Source: Ottelia alismoides (taxonomy: Eukaryota; Streptophyta; Magnoliopsida; Alismatales; Hydrocharitaceae). From it: a stretch of 64,000 nucleotides of DNA. Where the stretch lies: the NCBI GenBank assembly GCA_037367405.1, contig JAZKJV010003256.1, positions 1,426,001 through 1,490,000 of the forward strand, given 5' to 3'. The notes beneath the pieces are model-generated. The model was not told the DNA's origin. It ran no database searches and was given only the letters and a program-made list of their open reading frames with translations. This document shows, in pieces, positions 46,976 through 56,879 of this stretch (the first letter of the stretch is position 1; each line of letters begins with the position of its first letter). The translations under genes and the position numbers were made by a program.

Positions 46976-47553
46976 GATGGGAGAGTGTCGCTGGCCTCGG
47001 AAACCTTCAGCAATCTGCCCGCACCCACATCGAATGTCGATGCCCTCATCAGATCCTTCGCCGCGAGTGGCTTGACCCAATCCAAAATGGTCACTCTGTC
47101 CGGTTCGTTTGATTGATACGAGATAATATAATCTGTACAGTCATGGATTTTTTAGATTGACATCCCTGAAAACTCCACTCACTGCCCGTTCTTCTCTAGG
47201 AGACTATACCGCTTCAACTCCATGGTAAGCACGGACCCGAGCTTGAATCCGGCCTACGCTGAGCAGTTGAAGCGGCAGTACCCTCAAGACAGCACCGACG
47301 CATCCCATGTCGTGCCCATGGACCCACGGAGCCCCAACGGGTTCGACTCAAGCTACTACTTCAACCTCTTCTCCCACAAAGGGTTGTTCATGTCGGATCA
47401 GACTCTGGTCTCTGACCCGAACACCATGGCGGTCGTTAAGTAGAACCTTGTGGGATTTGTTTTCAAGCTGAGGTTTGCGACAACCATGGCGAAGATGGGG
47501 AAGATCAACATGCTCATGGAGACGGACGGTGAAATACTCACAAATTGGAGGAG
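46964..47553 (+). pseudogene. Captured class III peroxidase fragment
   Basis: C-terminal half of a plant secretory (class III, heme) peroxidase. Exon part 1 reads [20 protein letters not shown] (46970 on), then [14 protein letters not shown] and KMVTLSG, ending near 47102, the place of a known conserved intron in this family. A 53-bp interval with GT at 47103 and AG at 47154-47155 follows, possibly a shortened intron remnant. Part 2 reads THCPFFSRRLYRF, DPSLNPAYAEQLKRQYPQ, GFDSSYYFNLFSHKGL and SDQTLVSDP, then a stop at 47441, KMGKINML and GEI. The HTIG box with the proximal heme-ligand His and the N-terminal half with the distal His are missing, so it cannot be an active enzyme. Confidence 0.85.
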
Positions 47554-47689
47554 GAGGAAGAGGATGGGGGAAGAGGAGGAAGAAGAAGAGGATGAGGAAG
47601 AGGGTGTAAAATGACCATTGAACCCTTTTTTTAAAAATTAATTCCGCTTATGTCCTCAAAGTTAACACCCGTTTGCACTGTGGATGGAC

Positions 47690-47815
47690 GGTCACTAACC
47701 CGAGGGGTACAAGTGATATATTAGCAAGAAGTGAGGGGCACACCTGATATTACCAAAAAGATAGGGGCATTACTAAAATTGCGATATCTCGGAGGGGCAC
47801 AAGTGATAAAAACCC
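47690..47815 (-). repeat. Right terminal inverted repeat of the MULE
   Basis: The reverse complement matches the left end: 40 of 40 outermost bases, then CCCCTATCTTTTTGGTAATA and CCTCACTTCTT blocks. The second duplication copy TAATATTAT follows at 47816-47824. Confidence 0.85.
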
Positions 47816-48462
47816 TAATATTATATATATATATATGTATAATATACCTATGTATTATGTACAAGTATTTTTATTTTATTATTTTTGCAAAAAATCTTTT
47901 TATTTTATATTTTATTTACACAATAATTTTAGGAATACAAATAATTTTTATTTGATTTTTATAAATTAATTATATAAAATAAATAGATATTGTATTATGT
48001 ACATATGTATTTTATACAAGGAATTGATGATTTTGTTTTTATTTTTATTTATTTTTATGATTTTTCTTTCATTTTTATATTATTTCTAAGGCTATATACA
48101 AGTGTGTAAAAGATTTAAATATTTTTATTTTATCAAAAATAAATACATATATAATTTGTACAAGTATAGTTAGTATGTACAATACATAATGCACCCTTAT
48201 CTCTCTCTACTTATTTTCTTTGTGATCAGATCAAGGATTGACTTTCTATTGGGGTTTGGGTCAGTCAGTATTTATTCTAAATACATCCTTCCTTTTCTTT
48301 TCTCTTTATTCTTTTATTTTTGAAGATAAGTTGTTAATTATGCATTATTAACAAAGGCATGCAAAATGCTAAGTTATTGTATTTACAGGTATTTACAGAT
48401 GGTTTTGCTAAAAAGAAAGAGCTAAAATAAAAGAATAAAGAATGAGAATCATAGATTCATCA

Positions 48463-48467
48463 GTCTC
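48463..48467. repeat. Target site duplication of A, right copy (GTCTC)
   Basis: Second copy of the duplication flanking A; see 18307-18311. Element B resumes immediately after it. Confidence 0.85.
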
Positions 48468-48979
48468 TCATCAGTAATCTTTGAAAAGGAACATGTCTCA
48501 TGAATCTCAGAATGTACCTCCATTGTCTCAGAATAATCCTCTAGAATCAGCTCAAACTGTCCATCAACAAACAACTCGGTAGGATCAACAAGGGAACTCA
48601 TGTCGACTGTGTTTTCCAAGGATTCGTTCTCAGGAAGGAATTCCTAGTATCCATGAAATCAGTGAAAAGATATGTCTCCCTAACTTCATCAAGAAAATCA
48701 CAGTCCTCAAGGTCTGTTGTAACTATCTATCTCTCATCTGCTGCTGCTGGTGGCAGTGATGGCCTAGGATCGAGGATCATCTCAATTTTCATCTTGTCAC
48801 TACGAGAGTGAAATATGATCTCTCCAGTACCATAATTAACTACCAATTCAATAGTTCAGAGGAACGACTGACCTAGCATGATAGGGATATGGAGTAACGG
48901 GGCAGAGGTATCCATATCCATGATAATAAAATCATCTGGGAATCTCATTCCTTGCATCATTACAATAACATCTTCTAAT
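48468..48979 (-). pseudogene. Element B protease C-terminal part and linker
   Basis: Middle part of B between insertions A and D. On the minus strand it reads EDVIVMMQGMRFPDDFIIMD, then MLGQSFL (for the usual ILGRPFL), VVNYGTGEIIFHSRSDKMKI, and an Ala-rich linker (LPPAAADER). It joins across D to 59402-59560, restoring the retropepsin order. The low part (48468-48720) is the acidic protease-RT linker that continues at 18306. Confidence 0.8.
48975..48979. repeat. Target site duplication of D, left copy (CTAAT)
   Basis: CTAAT immediately before D's 3' LTR at 48980 and again at 59397-59401 immediately after D's 5' LTR. Five bases, as usual for copia elements. Confidence 0.85.
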
Positions 48980-51453
48980 TGAAGGATATTGTGAATCCTC
49001 AAGCGCATCTTATGCGATCGGGGCGACTAGTCGCACTAGTCGCAAGGTGCAGCGGAATTTACAAATTCTAAAACACATGTGATGCAACCACATGATCACA
49101 AGAACGTTTCTTGTATCATTTCATCAAACCACAAAGTATTAGAAATACCTCTCGAAGCGTGGTTGCGATCACGAGATATCTAAAGCAAGAGATCCTCCCG
49201 TCTAAAGTCTGCCACGAATTAAGCACTTGCGGGCGCGAAGATGAGATGCGTGACTCCCGCAATCCTCGACTAAGATCCAAGCCTTGAATCCCCTGATTTC
49301 GTCCAACGAAATCCGTCGTCTTCCTCTAGAGCAAGCGGCCCCAAAGAAGATGGAGATCCTCGAGTAGTCGAAGGTGAAGGCGAGAAGCTCTCTCTCAACG
49401 CATAAGATGGACAACCACCTTAGAGAGGGAGAGAGAGGATGACGAGAATGATAGAGAGAGAGAGTAGGCGTTTACTCTAGGGGTCTCTTGATGTATCTCT
49501 CAAGGGCTAGAGTTGCCCTCCTTATATACTAGTTTGGGATCCAATGGATCTCAATCCATGGCATACATAGATCCAACGACTAGGTCGATCCATGTATCAA
49601 TCAACGACCATGATTGTTGTTGGTTAAAAACCAACAACATTAATTTATATCAAATTGAATATATGTTGAATTATTATCAACATAATTTAATTTTAACATA
49701 AATTAATTATTAAGAGATAACAAGATAACAAAAATGGAGACAACAAATCATCCCTAAAAAATAAGGGGCGTCACCTATGACTAAGTCATTGGTGACGCCA
49801 CACCTTTTGGTGGTGATTTGTCTCCTTTTTATTTTATCCTGTTATTTCTTAATAAATTGCAATAACTTTTATTGCAAGAATATCCACCAGAATATTTCAA
49901 TCATGCCATTGAAAAATATGTGAATCATATATTAACCCAAACTAATTTGTAAATTACATTTCCAATTAATTAATTAATGTGAATCCAATCCACATTATTA
50001 ATTAACAAATGATATTTACAAAAATTCTCTCTCTCTCTCTCTCTGTTATATATTACAAATCACATTTATAATATACACAGATATTATGGATAACACTGTC
50101 CACGATCTGCTTTTCCTTGATAATTAAATCCCATTTAATTATCATGCATAATCATTCTCACAATATGAATATCATCATATTATACTTGATAATTAAATCT
50201 CAATTAATCATCAAGACCTTCTTTCTTGGATACAAAATTCATCATAGGAGTTATTCTTGAACTCCTTCAAGAATAATGTGCTTTCTCTACAGATACTCGG
50301 AGATAAGGACATGGCGATTGTATTGTTCCAGGTATAGTGACTTGGATGTTGAGATCTCATCTCAAATACAGATCTAACGGACCTCCCATAGATGCTTGAT
50401 TAAATCAAGTCCGTATACTTAATCTTCTCATTGCATCTGAATCTCATTCAGATCAATGTCCAACACTTGGACCAAGATCAAGTTACTTCTCTACTGAGAG
50501 GAGTCACTAAAATTCAGACTTGTTTCATCACTCCCTTGGACTGAAAGCGTCATGGTTATACATCGTTTATTATCACATCACCCTCAGGTATTCCCAATAC
50601 CTGTACATCCTGGATACTGGAAGACCTATGATCAACCTGAAGATGAAGATCAATTTCACATTGTCTTCTTCAGGGTTTGATCACCAAGTTTCTCAATATT
50701 GGTCATTGGGATTTGGTATCGATCATATGCTTTCCCAAAGCATATATCATACCTTCAAATTCTTGTCATTCTTCCAAGGCACGACGACCATGCATGGAAT
50801 TTGATCGGTCCCAATACCTCATGAGTGAGCTCATGTTTTCCGGTTCATAAGTGAACCTGTATGATCCCTTTGAGAGATCGTTTTACTCATATGCCCTTAT
50901 ATGCACACCAACTCGCTGGTGTATAGACCTTGGTTAGGTCATCAACCTAATGGTCTGCCAAATGTACATACTCAAACATATAGTAACACATCTGTCTCTA
51001 GTCAGAGGATGTGTGCCTTTGCTGTGATAGTATTCAACACAGGACTTAGGTTATCTCGATCTCGTTAAGTCAACCCTTTGACCTAACTTATATGACACCT
51101 CTGAATCACTATTCCCATGCAGAGGACATGCATCAAGAGGTCGATCAGATATCAGCCTATGTGAGAAAGGATTGCCATCTCCTACTCAGGCTGGAGATCA
51201 TCTCTTAATAATCATTTGACGGTGCTTGATGAGTCCTCTATCTAACTCTTTAGATATTCATCCAAACACCAGCCTCTATGATTCAATCATTGAATCAACA
51301 ACTATATGATCATCAAGATGGCCATGGTACATAACCCTAATTGTACAAAGGGACCTATTATGCAAATTATTTATTCTTCATTTCAAATCAGGGAATGATA
51401 TGTGCAATAACATTTATTGCATAATGGCTCGCCGTGGGCTCGCATATCCAACA
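48980..51453 (-). repeat. 3' LTR of element D
   Basis: 2474 bp. The low end TGAAGGATATTG is the LTR 3' end; the high end ..CCAACA is the LTR start TGTTGG. Contains a (CT)n run near 50028-50044 and a (GA)n run near 49453. Differs from the 5' LTR by a 22-bp deletion near 49010. Moderately long frames on the plus strand (for example 50520-50804) are shared by the two LTRs only because the LTRs are. Confidence 0.9.
49521..49530 (-). promoter_or_regulatory. TATA box in D 3' LTR
   Basis: The minus strand reads AGTATATAAGGAGGGC. It is conserved at 57443-57452 in the 5' LTR and lies about 540 bases from the LTR 3' end, which leaves a plausible R plus U5. Confidence 0.65.
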
Positions 51454-51462
51454 ATCTCCCAC
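51454..51462 (-). promoter_or_regulatory. Polypurine tract of element D
   Basis: The minus strand reads GTGGGAGAT directly before TGTTGGA, a very common plant copia arrangement. It fixes minus orientation. Confidence 0.8.
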
Positions 51463-52450
51463 TAGCCCAAAGAGCCATTAATGGGCTAACCATTTAAACC
51501 CACACTCATGTGACAATCATAGGCTATTTAGAAAATAGCTTGGTAAGCTGACCAACCACTCTGTTCCCGTGAGACTACGCCAAGTCCTTTTACGTCACTT
51601 GCATATCCCCAGTAACAATGCTCGCATCTAATGCGAATGTTGCATCTAATGCAACCAATACTCAATTTTGTCAGTCATAATGTCCTTGACACTACAGCTC
51701 AAAAATTATTATTATAACTAGTATGTAATTTCTATTATCCTTATCAGAATACCCTTATTCATGGAGATCTCTATCTCCTAAGGTATTCACAGTTAAGACC
51801 TTTTAGATCTCCATCTATAAAGTCTTAATTTCTTGAAGATAAGACTTAGATATCACTATCTCTAAAGCCTTTTCATCTTTGAAGATATTGTTATTACTGC
51901 AATCAAGTGTTCTATCTCCATAGCGGGATTAGTAACAGTTTACTACTCCGGCATGGCAGACATCTGGCTTTTGTACACATCTAGCATACTTTCAGCTTCT
52001 CGTAACTGATGCACAAAAAAGGCAACCAGTTTTAGCATTCACTTCCTCAACTCTTTGAGGTGCTATCCCTTTAGATAGGTCAGTATCAAATCTTAAGGTA
52101 AGAAAGCCTTTCTTGGAATTTTCAGAAAAATGGAACATGTCTAAGGTGTACTACAAATGTGCCAGTCCCAATACCCTCTTTTCTTTGCTTTTGAACACCT
52201 TCAGAACTAAGATCCAAGAAGCATCTTTTGAGATCATATCTCAAGGTATGGAATAGCCAGATCATAAAACACTTATTATCATCCTTATATCATTCAAAAG
52301 ATTAGGATATTATCTACATTTAGCATGATGAACACAATGGCACTCCCACTAAGCTTCACCTGGTACACCAAGATTATATCCGAAATTATAACATTTATAA
52401 TTTCATCAAATCTTATGTTCCACGAAGTTTATTTGAGTCTTTAGATGGAT
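51463..52450 (-). pseudogene. Copia RT and RNase H remnant of D
   Basis: Catalytic region near 52300-52380 reads VYQVKLSGSAIVFIMLNVDN on the minus strand, a decayed form of the copia box with LYVDD; NVDN (52309-52320) stands for YVDD, so the second Asp is lost. Further on, near 51900-52010, YARCVQKPDVCHAG matches the YAM..TRPDIC.AVG segment that follows RT in copia elements. RNase H should lie between this and the LTR, but only scattered traces are readable. Many stops; not functional. Confidence 0.65.
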
Positions 52451-53199
52451 TTCTTTAGCTTTCACACCTTACTTTCCCCAATCATGAAGCCCGGGGGCTA
52501 CTTCATGTGAATATCCTTAGAGAGGTATTCTTAGAGGAATGCAATCTTGACTTACATCTTGAAGATGCAATAGTCAAGTTGTGTAGCTAAGGCTAGCAAT
52601 ATTCTGATGATTTTAAGCATGGTCACCGAAGAGCAAGTCTCATTGCAAGCAATGTCTTCTCTTCCGGTGTGTAGCTCATGGCTATGAACCGTGCTTTGAA
52701 GGTCTCTACCTTCTCATCAGGTTCCCTCTTTCTCTTGAAGATTCATTTACACCTTAATGGTTCTAACCCTTATAGGTGCATCCTCGAGGGTCCATATACA
52801 ACACATGTATACGAAGTCTACTTTAGACTTTATTGCTAATATCCATCTTTCCATGTCATGATCCTCAGGAGCTTCATCACATGAAGTCGGATCATTTTCA
52901 GACTTAGCTGACACATGGAATACATCCTCAAACTCATTTGAAGAAGTATTAGTGTTTCATCCTTAATTGTCCTTTTAGTTCCTGATTTCAGGAGCCTCAT
53001 TATCTTCTAAAGATTAAATGAGTTCCTACACTTCATTTTCATCTTGATTCTCAAGAGAGTCATCCTCTAAGAATCACTTTCTCAGAGATGAGATCTTTTA
53101 AGAATCTCAGGGTCATAAAGCAGGTATCCAATACCATCCTTTATTTTCCTAATGAAGTAGCACCCTCAAGTGCTAGATTCCAGCTTACATGCATGGAAC

Positions 53200-53800
53200 C
53201 TTATTAAGGATATATATTGTAGTCTCTACTACACATATATACCTGGAAACTAAGGGATAATTATGCTAAAATTAATCGTTGATCAAATCATGTCACACAT
53301 GATCCAATTGTATCTCCTTACAACTCCATTGAGTTTAGGTGTGTTAGGAGGATTGAGATAGAAATGATATTCATATCTTCATAAGGTATTCTTTGAATTC
53401 ATCTAATAGGTACTCGCTACCCTGGTTAGATCAAATTCATTTAATCTTCCTTCAAACTTTGGTTCTAAACTAAAATTATGAAATCTTTGAACATTTCAAA
53501 GGTTTCTCAGATGAAGAGAAGAAATCTCATATCATACATAATCATCAATAGATATCACATATCCATAATGTTTACTATGATATATATGATCCACATACAT
53601 CAATATGTATGAGATCCCGAATACCTTGACATCTTACACCTTTCCTAAGGGAAGGGTGTATTGGACATTCTTCAAATGCAATATTCACAAGTATGCAAGA
53701 TTTGAAATTTTAGACATTCTAAAGTTTCATATCTTACTAGTCTATTGATCTCATCAGCAGACATATGTCCAAAACTTGATGCCAAATCATTATCAAATGA
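53200..53800 (-). pseudogene. Copia integrase remnant of D
   Basis: Minus-strand blocks in the right order: GHMSADEINRLVRYETLECL and LHTCEYCI (zinc finger, near 53650-53780); then GIRDLIHIDVCGSYIS near 53600, holding the first catalytic Asp (HIDVCG); then NTPKLNGVVRR near 53310, for the TP..NGV.ER box, where the catalytic Glu is lost. The interval from zinc finger to RT box is only about 1.4 kb, shorter than I would expect, suggesting an internal deletion. Confidence 0.7.
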
Positions 53801-56800
53801 TCTTCATCCTCCTATTGATCTTATAAAGGTTTGATTTTCAATATTAGAAGTCTTACTGAACCATTCATTAATTTTCTAATTTTGTGGAGTCCACTAGATG
53901 TTAGATTACTATCTAATATATCCATCATAACTACTTATGATAGTTCTATCTTAGAATTCATGTTTATTTCCAACATTTAGAAACAAACAATGAGTGTATT
54001 CTAACATCTAGGTCATAGAGACATTCTCTAAGACTAAGGGCTCTCCCACTGAGAATATGAAGTCCATCTATCCAACAGAGATTGTTGCAACAATTACATC
54101 AATATCCATGTAGATGACTATTAAACCTTAAGATCAAATTTCTAATATTCTAATATAGATATATATGCAACCAATTGCAAATGTCATTAGAAGATTGGAA
54201 TACAATTATCATACTTTATCCTATGAAATAAGTAAGTCAAAGTCAATGATTATATGTAGATTATTCTGATGCTCTATCCGAAGGATTTTAGACAGACTTG
54301 ATAGTCATACTATCAACAAATCAACTTATTACAGTATTGGCATTCATCCAACTCTTTGGATGTCATATGGAAGTCATAGAAGTACAATCAATTTTTGACT
54401 TTCCTTCTCATATGGGTCCGACCCACGCTTCCACTGTGCTCTCTTCATCTTTAAACAACCATTGTTAAAGATAAAGAATCTCTTATGCTGAATTCAAAAG
54501 ATTTCAATACAAGAGCACTTCAACATTTACACATGCTTCATTAAATTCATACAAAATGATTATTATGAAGCTTCATGAATGACTAGAGTATAGACAGTAG
54601 AATGATGACACTCATCATATGTACATACATCTTAACTCTTAGAGACTTAGGTTCAGGTAGGTACTCAAACATTTTGAATACATCATCTCTTTCGAGCCAC
54701 CATTCTGCATAATGCAGAGAACCATGTCATTCATGATTAAATGTCTAGAGCACATATTATGCCAGAACATCTTCTTAGATTTTTATAAGGATTATTTTGA
54801 CAATTGTGATCATCAGCGACATGTCACTTCCAAAGTACACTCGATGAACGATCAAGACTATAGAGACATACAAACCCTAAGGTGATGTCTCATTGTCTTA
54901 TTTAATTGTCATTCCTCGTTATGTTGAGGAAACTTGCACATTGCAACCACATACATTATGTGTTCAATTGCAAGTACTATATCTAGATCATGAGTCCAAT
55001 CCATGATATTTTACTGGTTATTATTAAGTATAACATTGAGTGGGTTTAATGAAGGATTATCTAAAATAAGAAATTTGCATAAGGGTATATATCTTATATA
55101 TACATATTTTACTTTGATTTAGGAATTTTTATATCAAAGTTGTCTTGCCTTGTCAACAATGAAAGTTCATTCCCTTAATCACTTTCAATGTAAGAGATAT
55201 TCTTACTATTATATCTCTAGCAAGATCTGGGATCTCCTTTCCTATCTTTGTCATATCCCAATAATATGAGAACCTGTGACTCTGATAAAAAGAAGCGGGA
55301 ACACATTCCACCTTGCAAGTCCAACTTGCATCTCCCAATTCGGTCTTTAATACCCGGGCCCACCACCCCTAAGGTGATGTTGACCCGTCATTAATTGAAC
55401 CAACCATCAACAGGCTTAATACTCACTATTCACAATCCAATATCTCCCCAATAATATGAGGACCCGATATTGGGGTCACTACGTATACGGCCTTACTCAT
55501 TCGAGAAGCAAAAAAACCCGATCCAAATAATTGTATATAAGATATGTCACTTCAGACATGCGTCTCCTATATACAACTTTTGGCTACGAAATTCTTTGCC
55601 TTGACGGGAGACCATGGATGTCACTTATGTGATCCTCCACCTCTTATTCAAATTGAAATAATTAATTATCGTGAATCATATTCACATAATTAATTCTTCC
55701 AAGGGAAATACACATCTATTCATAATAGAGTGTTTTTAATAGGATATAATTAATTAATCACATTAAATTAATTATCATTCCAATTTTCAATCAACAAACT
55801 TTGAATTTTACTTGAATAGTAGGTCTAATCTCAAAGTACGTATTATTTCGAATTTTAATAATGAGAAAAATATACTTTGATTTCTTCGGCATTATCGAGT
55901 CCCTACCTACTATCATGGCCAGTACCGACAAGAGTTGGACGGACCACATGTTGCAACCCGCTACCCCAATGCTCTCCGACTAGACACCATATCCACCTCA
56001 GGAAAGGATAATGCCAGATAGATCATCATGTACTTTGAGATGCTCATTGGTCTTTCAACCGAAATTATACCATATAATATACATCAAAACAATTTTGATT
56101 ATATTATAAGGAGATTTGCTAAACAAATCCCCAATCCTATTCAAGCAAGAGAGTTTTGCATGTAAAAATTGTCCTACAACTATTGTAGGATGACCTAGGA
56201 TTTTGTATGCAAACAATGTTTGTTGATGGTTTCATATTAACCAATGATCAAGATCAACTATCTTATCATTATGGTTAGTGGGATGTCATTCAAGGAATTG
56301 ATTATAAACTTTAAATATTTCACAAATATTTATCAATAACCAATTTCAGAAATTTGACAATTAATTTTCATCAAAATAATTGAATGACTATCACAAGGTT
56401 CATGATCAAGTTTGTCAATTTCCATCAGTGACCCCTAATCACTAAAATTAACTTATCTTGATCAAGTTAAATCAAAAATAGCAAAATCAGTTTCCTAAGA
56501 TTGCCAACTTGATTTACAACAGAACCTAATGATATTTCACACATTTCGAGGTGCATCAAAATCGTAATTAACAAATTAATCACGTTCAGATTTGCTATTC
56601 CCGCAACACTGAATACATGCTTATTCAAAAGGCATATCTTTAGCAAATTAAATCCAAATTTAGTAAACTTAGATCCTATGATTTCCTTATTTAATGGGGA
56701 ACAAAATACAATTGAATATTTCGTGTTTAAACAATTTAAATAGTGCCAAAAATAAACAATTAGACAGAGGTGCGAAAATTCAAATGCGATAAAACTTTCG

Positions 56801-56864
56801 CGACCCTTTCAAACCCATGTCGTCCTAGGTTCATGGATCATATCCAAAACCTTTTTCGACCTAA
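53800..56864 (-). other. Unrecognised 5' internal region of D
   Basis: Should contain protease, gag and leader. I could not read a gag core, a zinc knuckle or a protease active site in any frame. The part 55300-56100 contains the near-repeat ATAATATGAG(A/G)ACC twice (55261, 55450) and CG-bearing stretches unlike the AT-rich remainder, and may be untranslated leader. No gene is claimed. Confidence 0.4.
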
Positions 56865-56877
56865 GGCTCTGATACCA
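56865..56877 (-). promoter_or_regulatory. Primer binding site of element D (tRNA-iMet type)
   Basis: The minus strand reads TGGTATCAGAGCC, complementary to the 3' end of initiator methionine tRNA and standard in plant copia elements. It is two bases from the LTR end at 56880. Confidence 0.85.
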
Positions 56878-56879
56878 CT

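Larger units (their letters stand above)
46506..47815. mobile_element. Pack-MULE (non-autonomous Mutator-like element) carrying a peroxidase fragment
   Basis: 1310 bp, flanked by a 9-bp duplication. The terminal inverted repeats match perfectly for the outer 40 bp (GGGTTTTTATCACTTGTGCC..) and imperfectly to roughly 130 bp. No transposase is encoded. The interior holds a GC-rich 50-bp minisatellite and a fragment of a class III peroxidase gene, i.e. captured host DNA, which defines a Pack-MULE. It is absent from A's 3' LTR, so it arrived after A inserted. Confidence 0.85.
18312..48462 (-). mobile_element. Element A: Athila-type LTR retrotransposon with nested C and Pack-MULE
   Basis: A 30.2 kb interval flanked by GTCTC duplications. 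Without C (27535-39864) and the MULE (46506-47815), A itself is about 16.5 kb: 3' LTR 18312-21317, polypurine tract, 3' block, inverted-repeat array, integrase, RNase H, RT, protease, gag, leader, primer site and 5' LTR 43861-48462. The two LTRs agree at roughly nine of ten bases in the first 185 bp by eye, and many differences are C/T or G/A changes typical of methylated DNA. Its pol is the best preserved in the window, but it has several stops and frameshifts. It sits in the protease-RT linker of B. Confidence 0.9.
43861..48462 (-). repeat. 5' LTR of element A, interrupted by a Pack-MULE
   Basis: Low end TGATGAGAGG, high end GATTCATCA at 48454-48462. After removing 46506-47815 and one duplication copy it is about 3.3 kb and matches 18312-21317. 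The GC-richer central part lies at about 45160-46330. Confidence 0.9.

Noticed and set aside
46578..47075. Long Gly/Arg/Glu-rich frames on both strands of the MULE
   Set aside because: They come from the 50-bp minisatellite, which lacks stop codons in several frames. The only real protein similarity is the peroxidase fragment in another frame.
47103..47155. A functional intron in the peroxidase fragment
   Set aside because: GT and AG ends are present at a known intron position, but 53 bases is too short for a normal plant intron, and the frame after it is uncertain. Kept only as a possible remnant.
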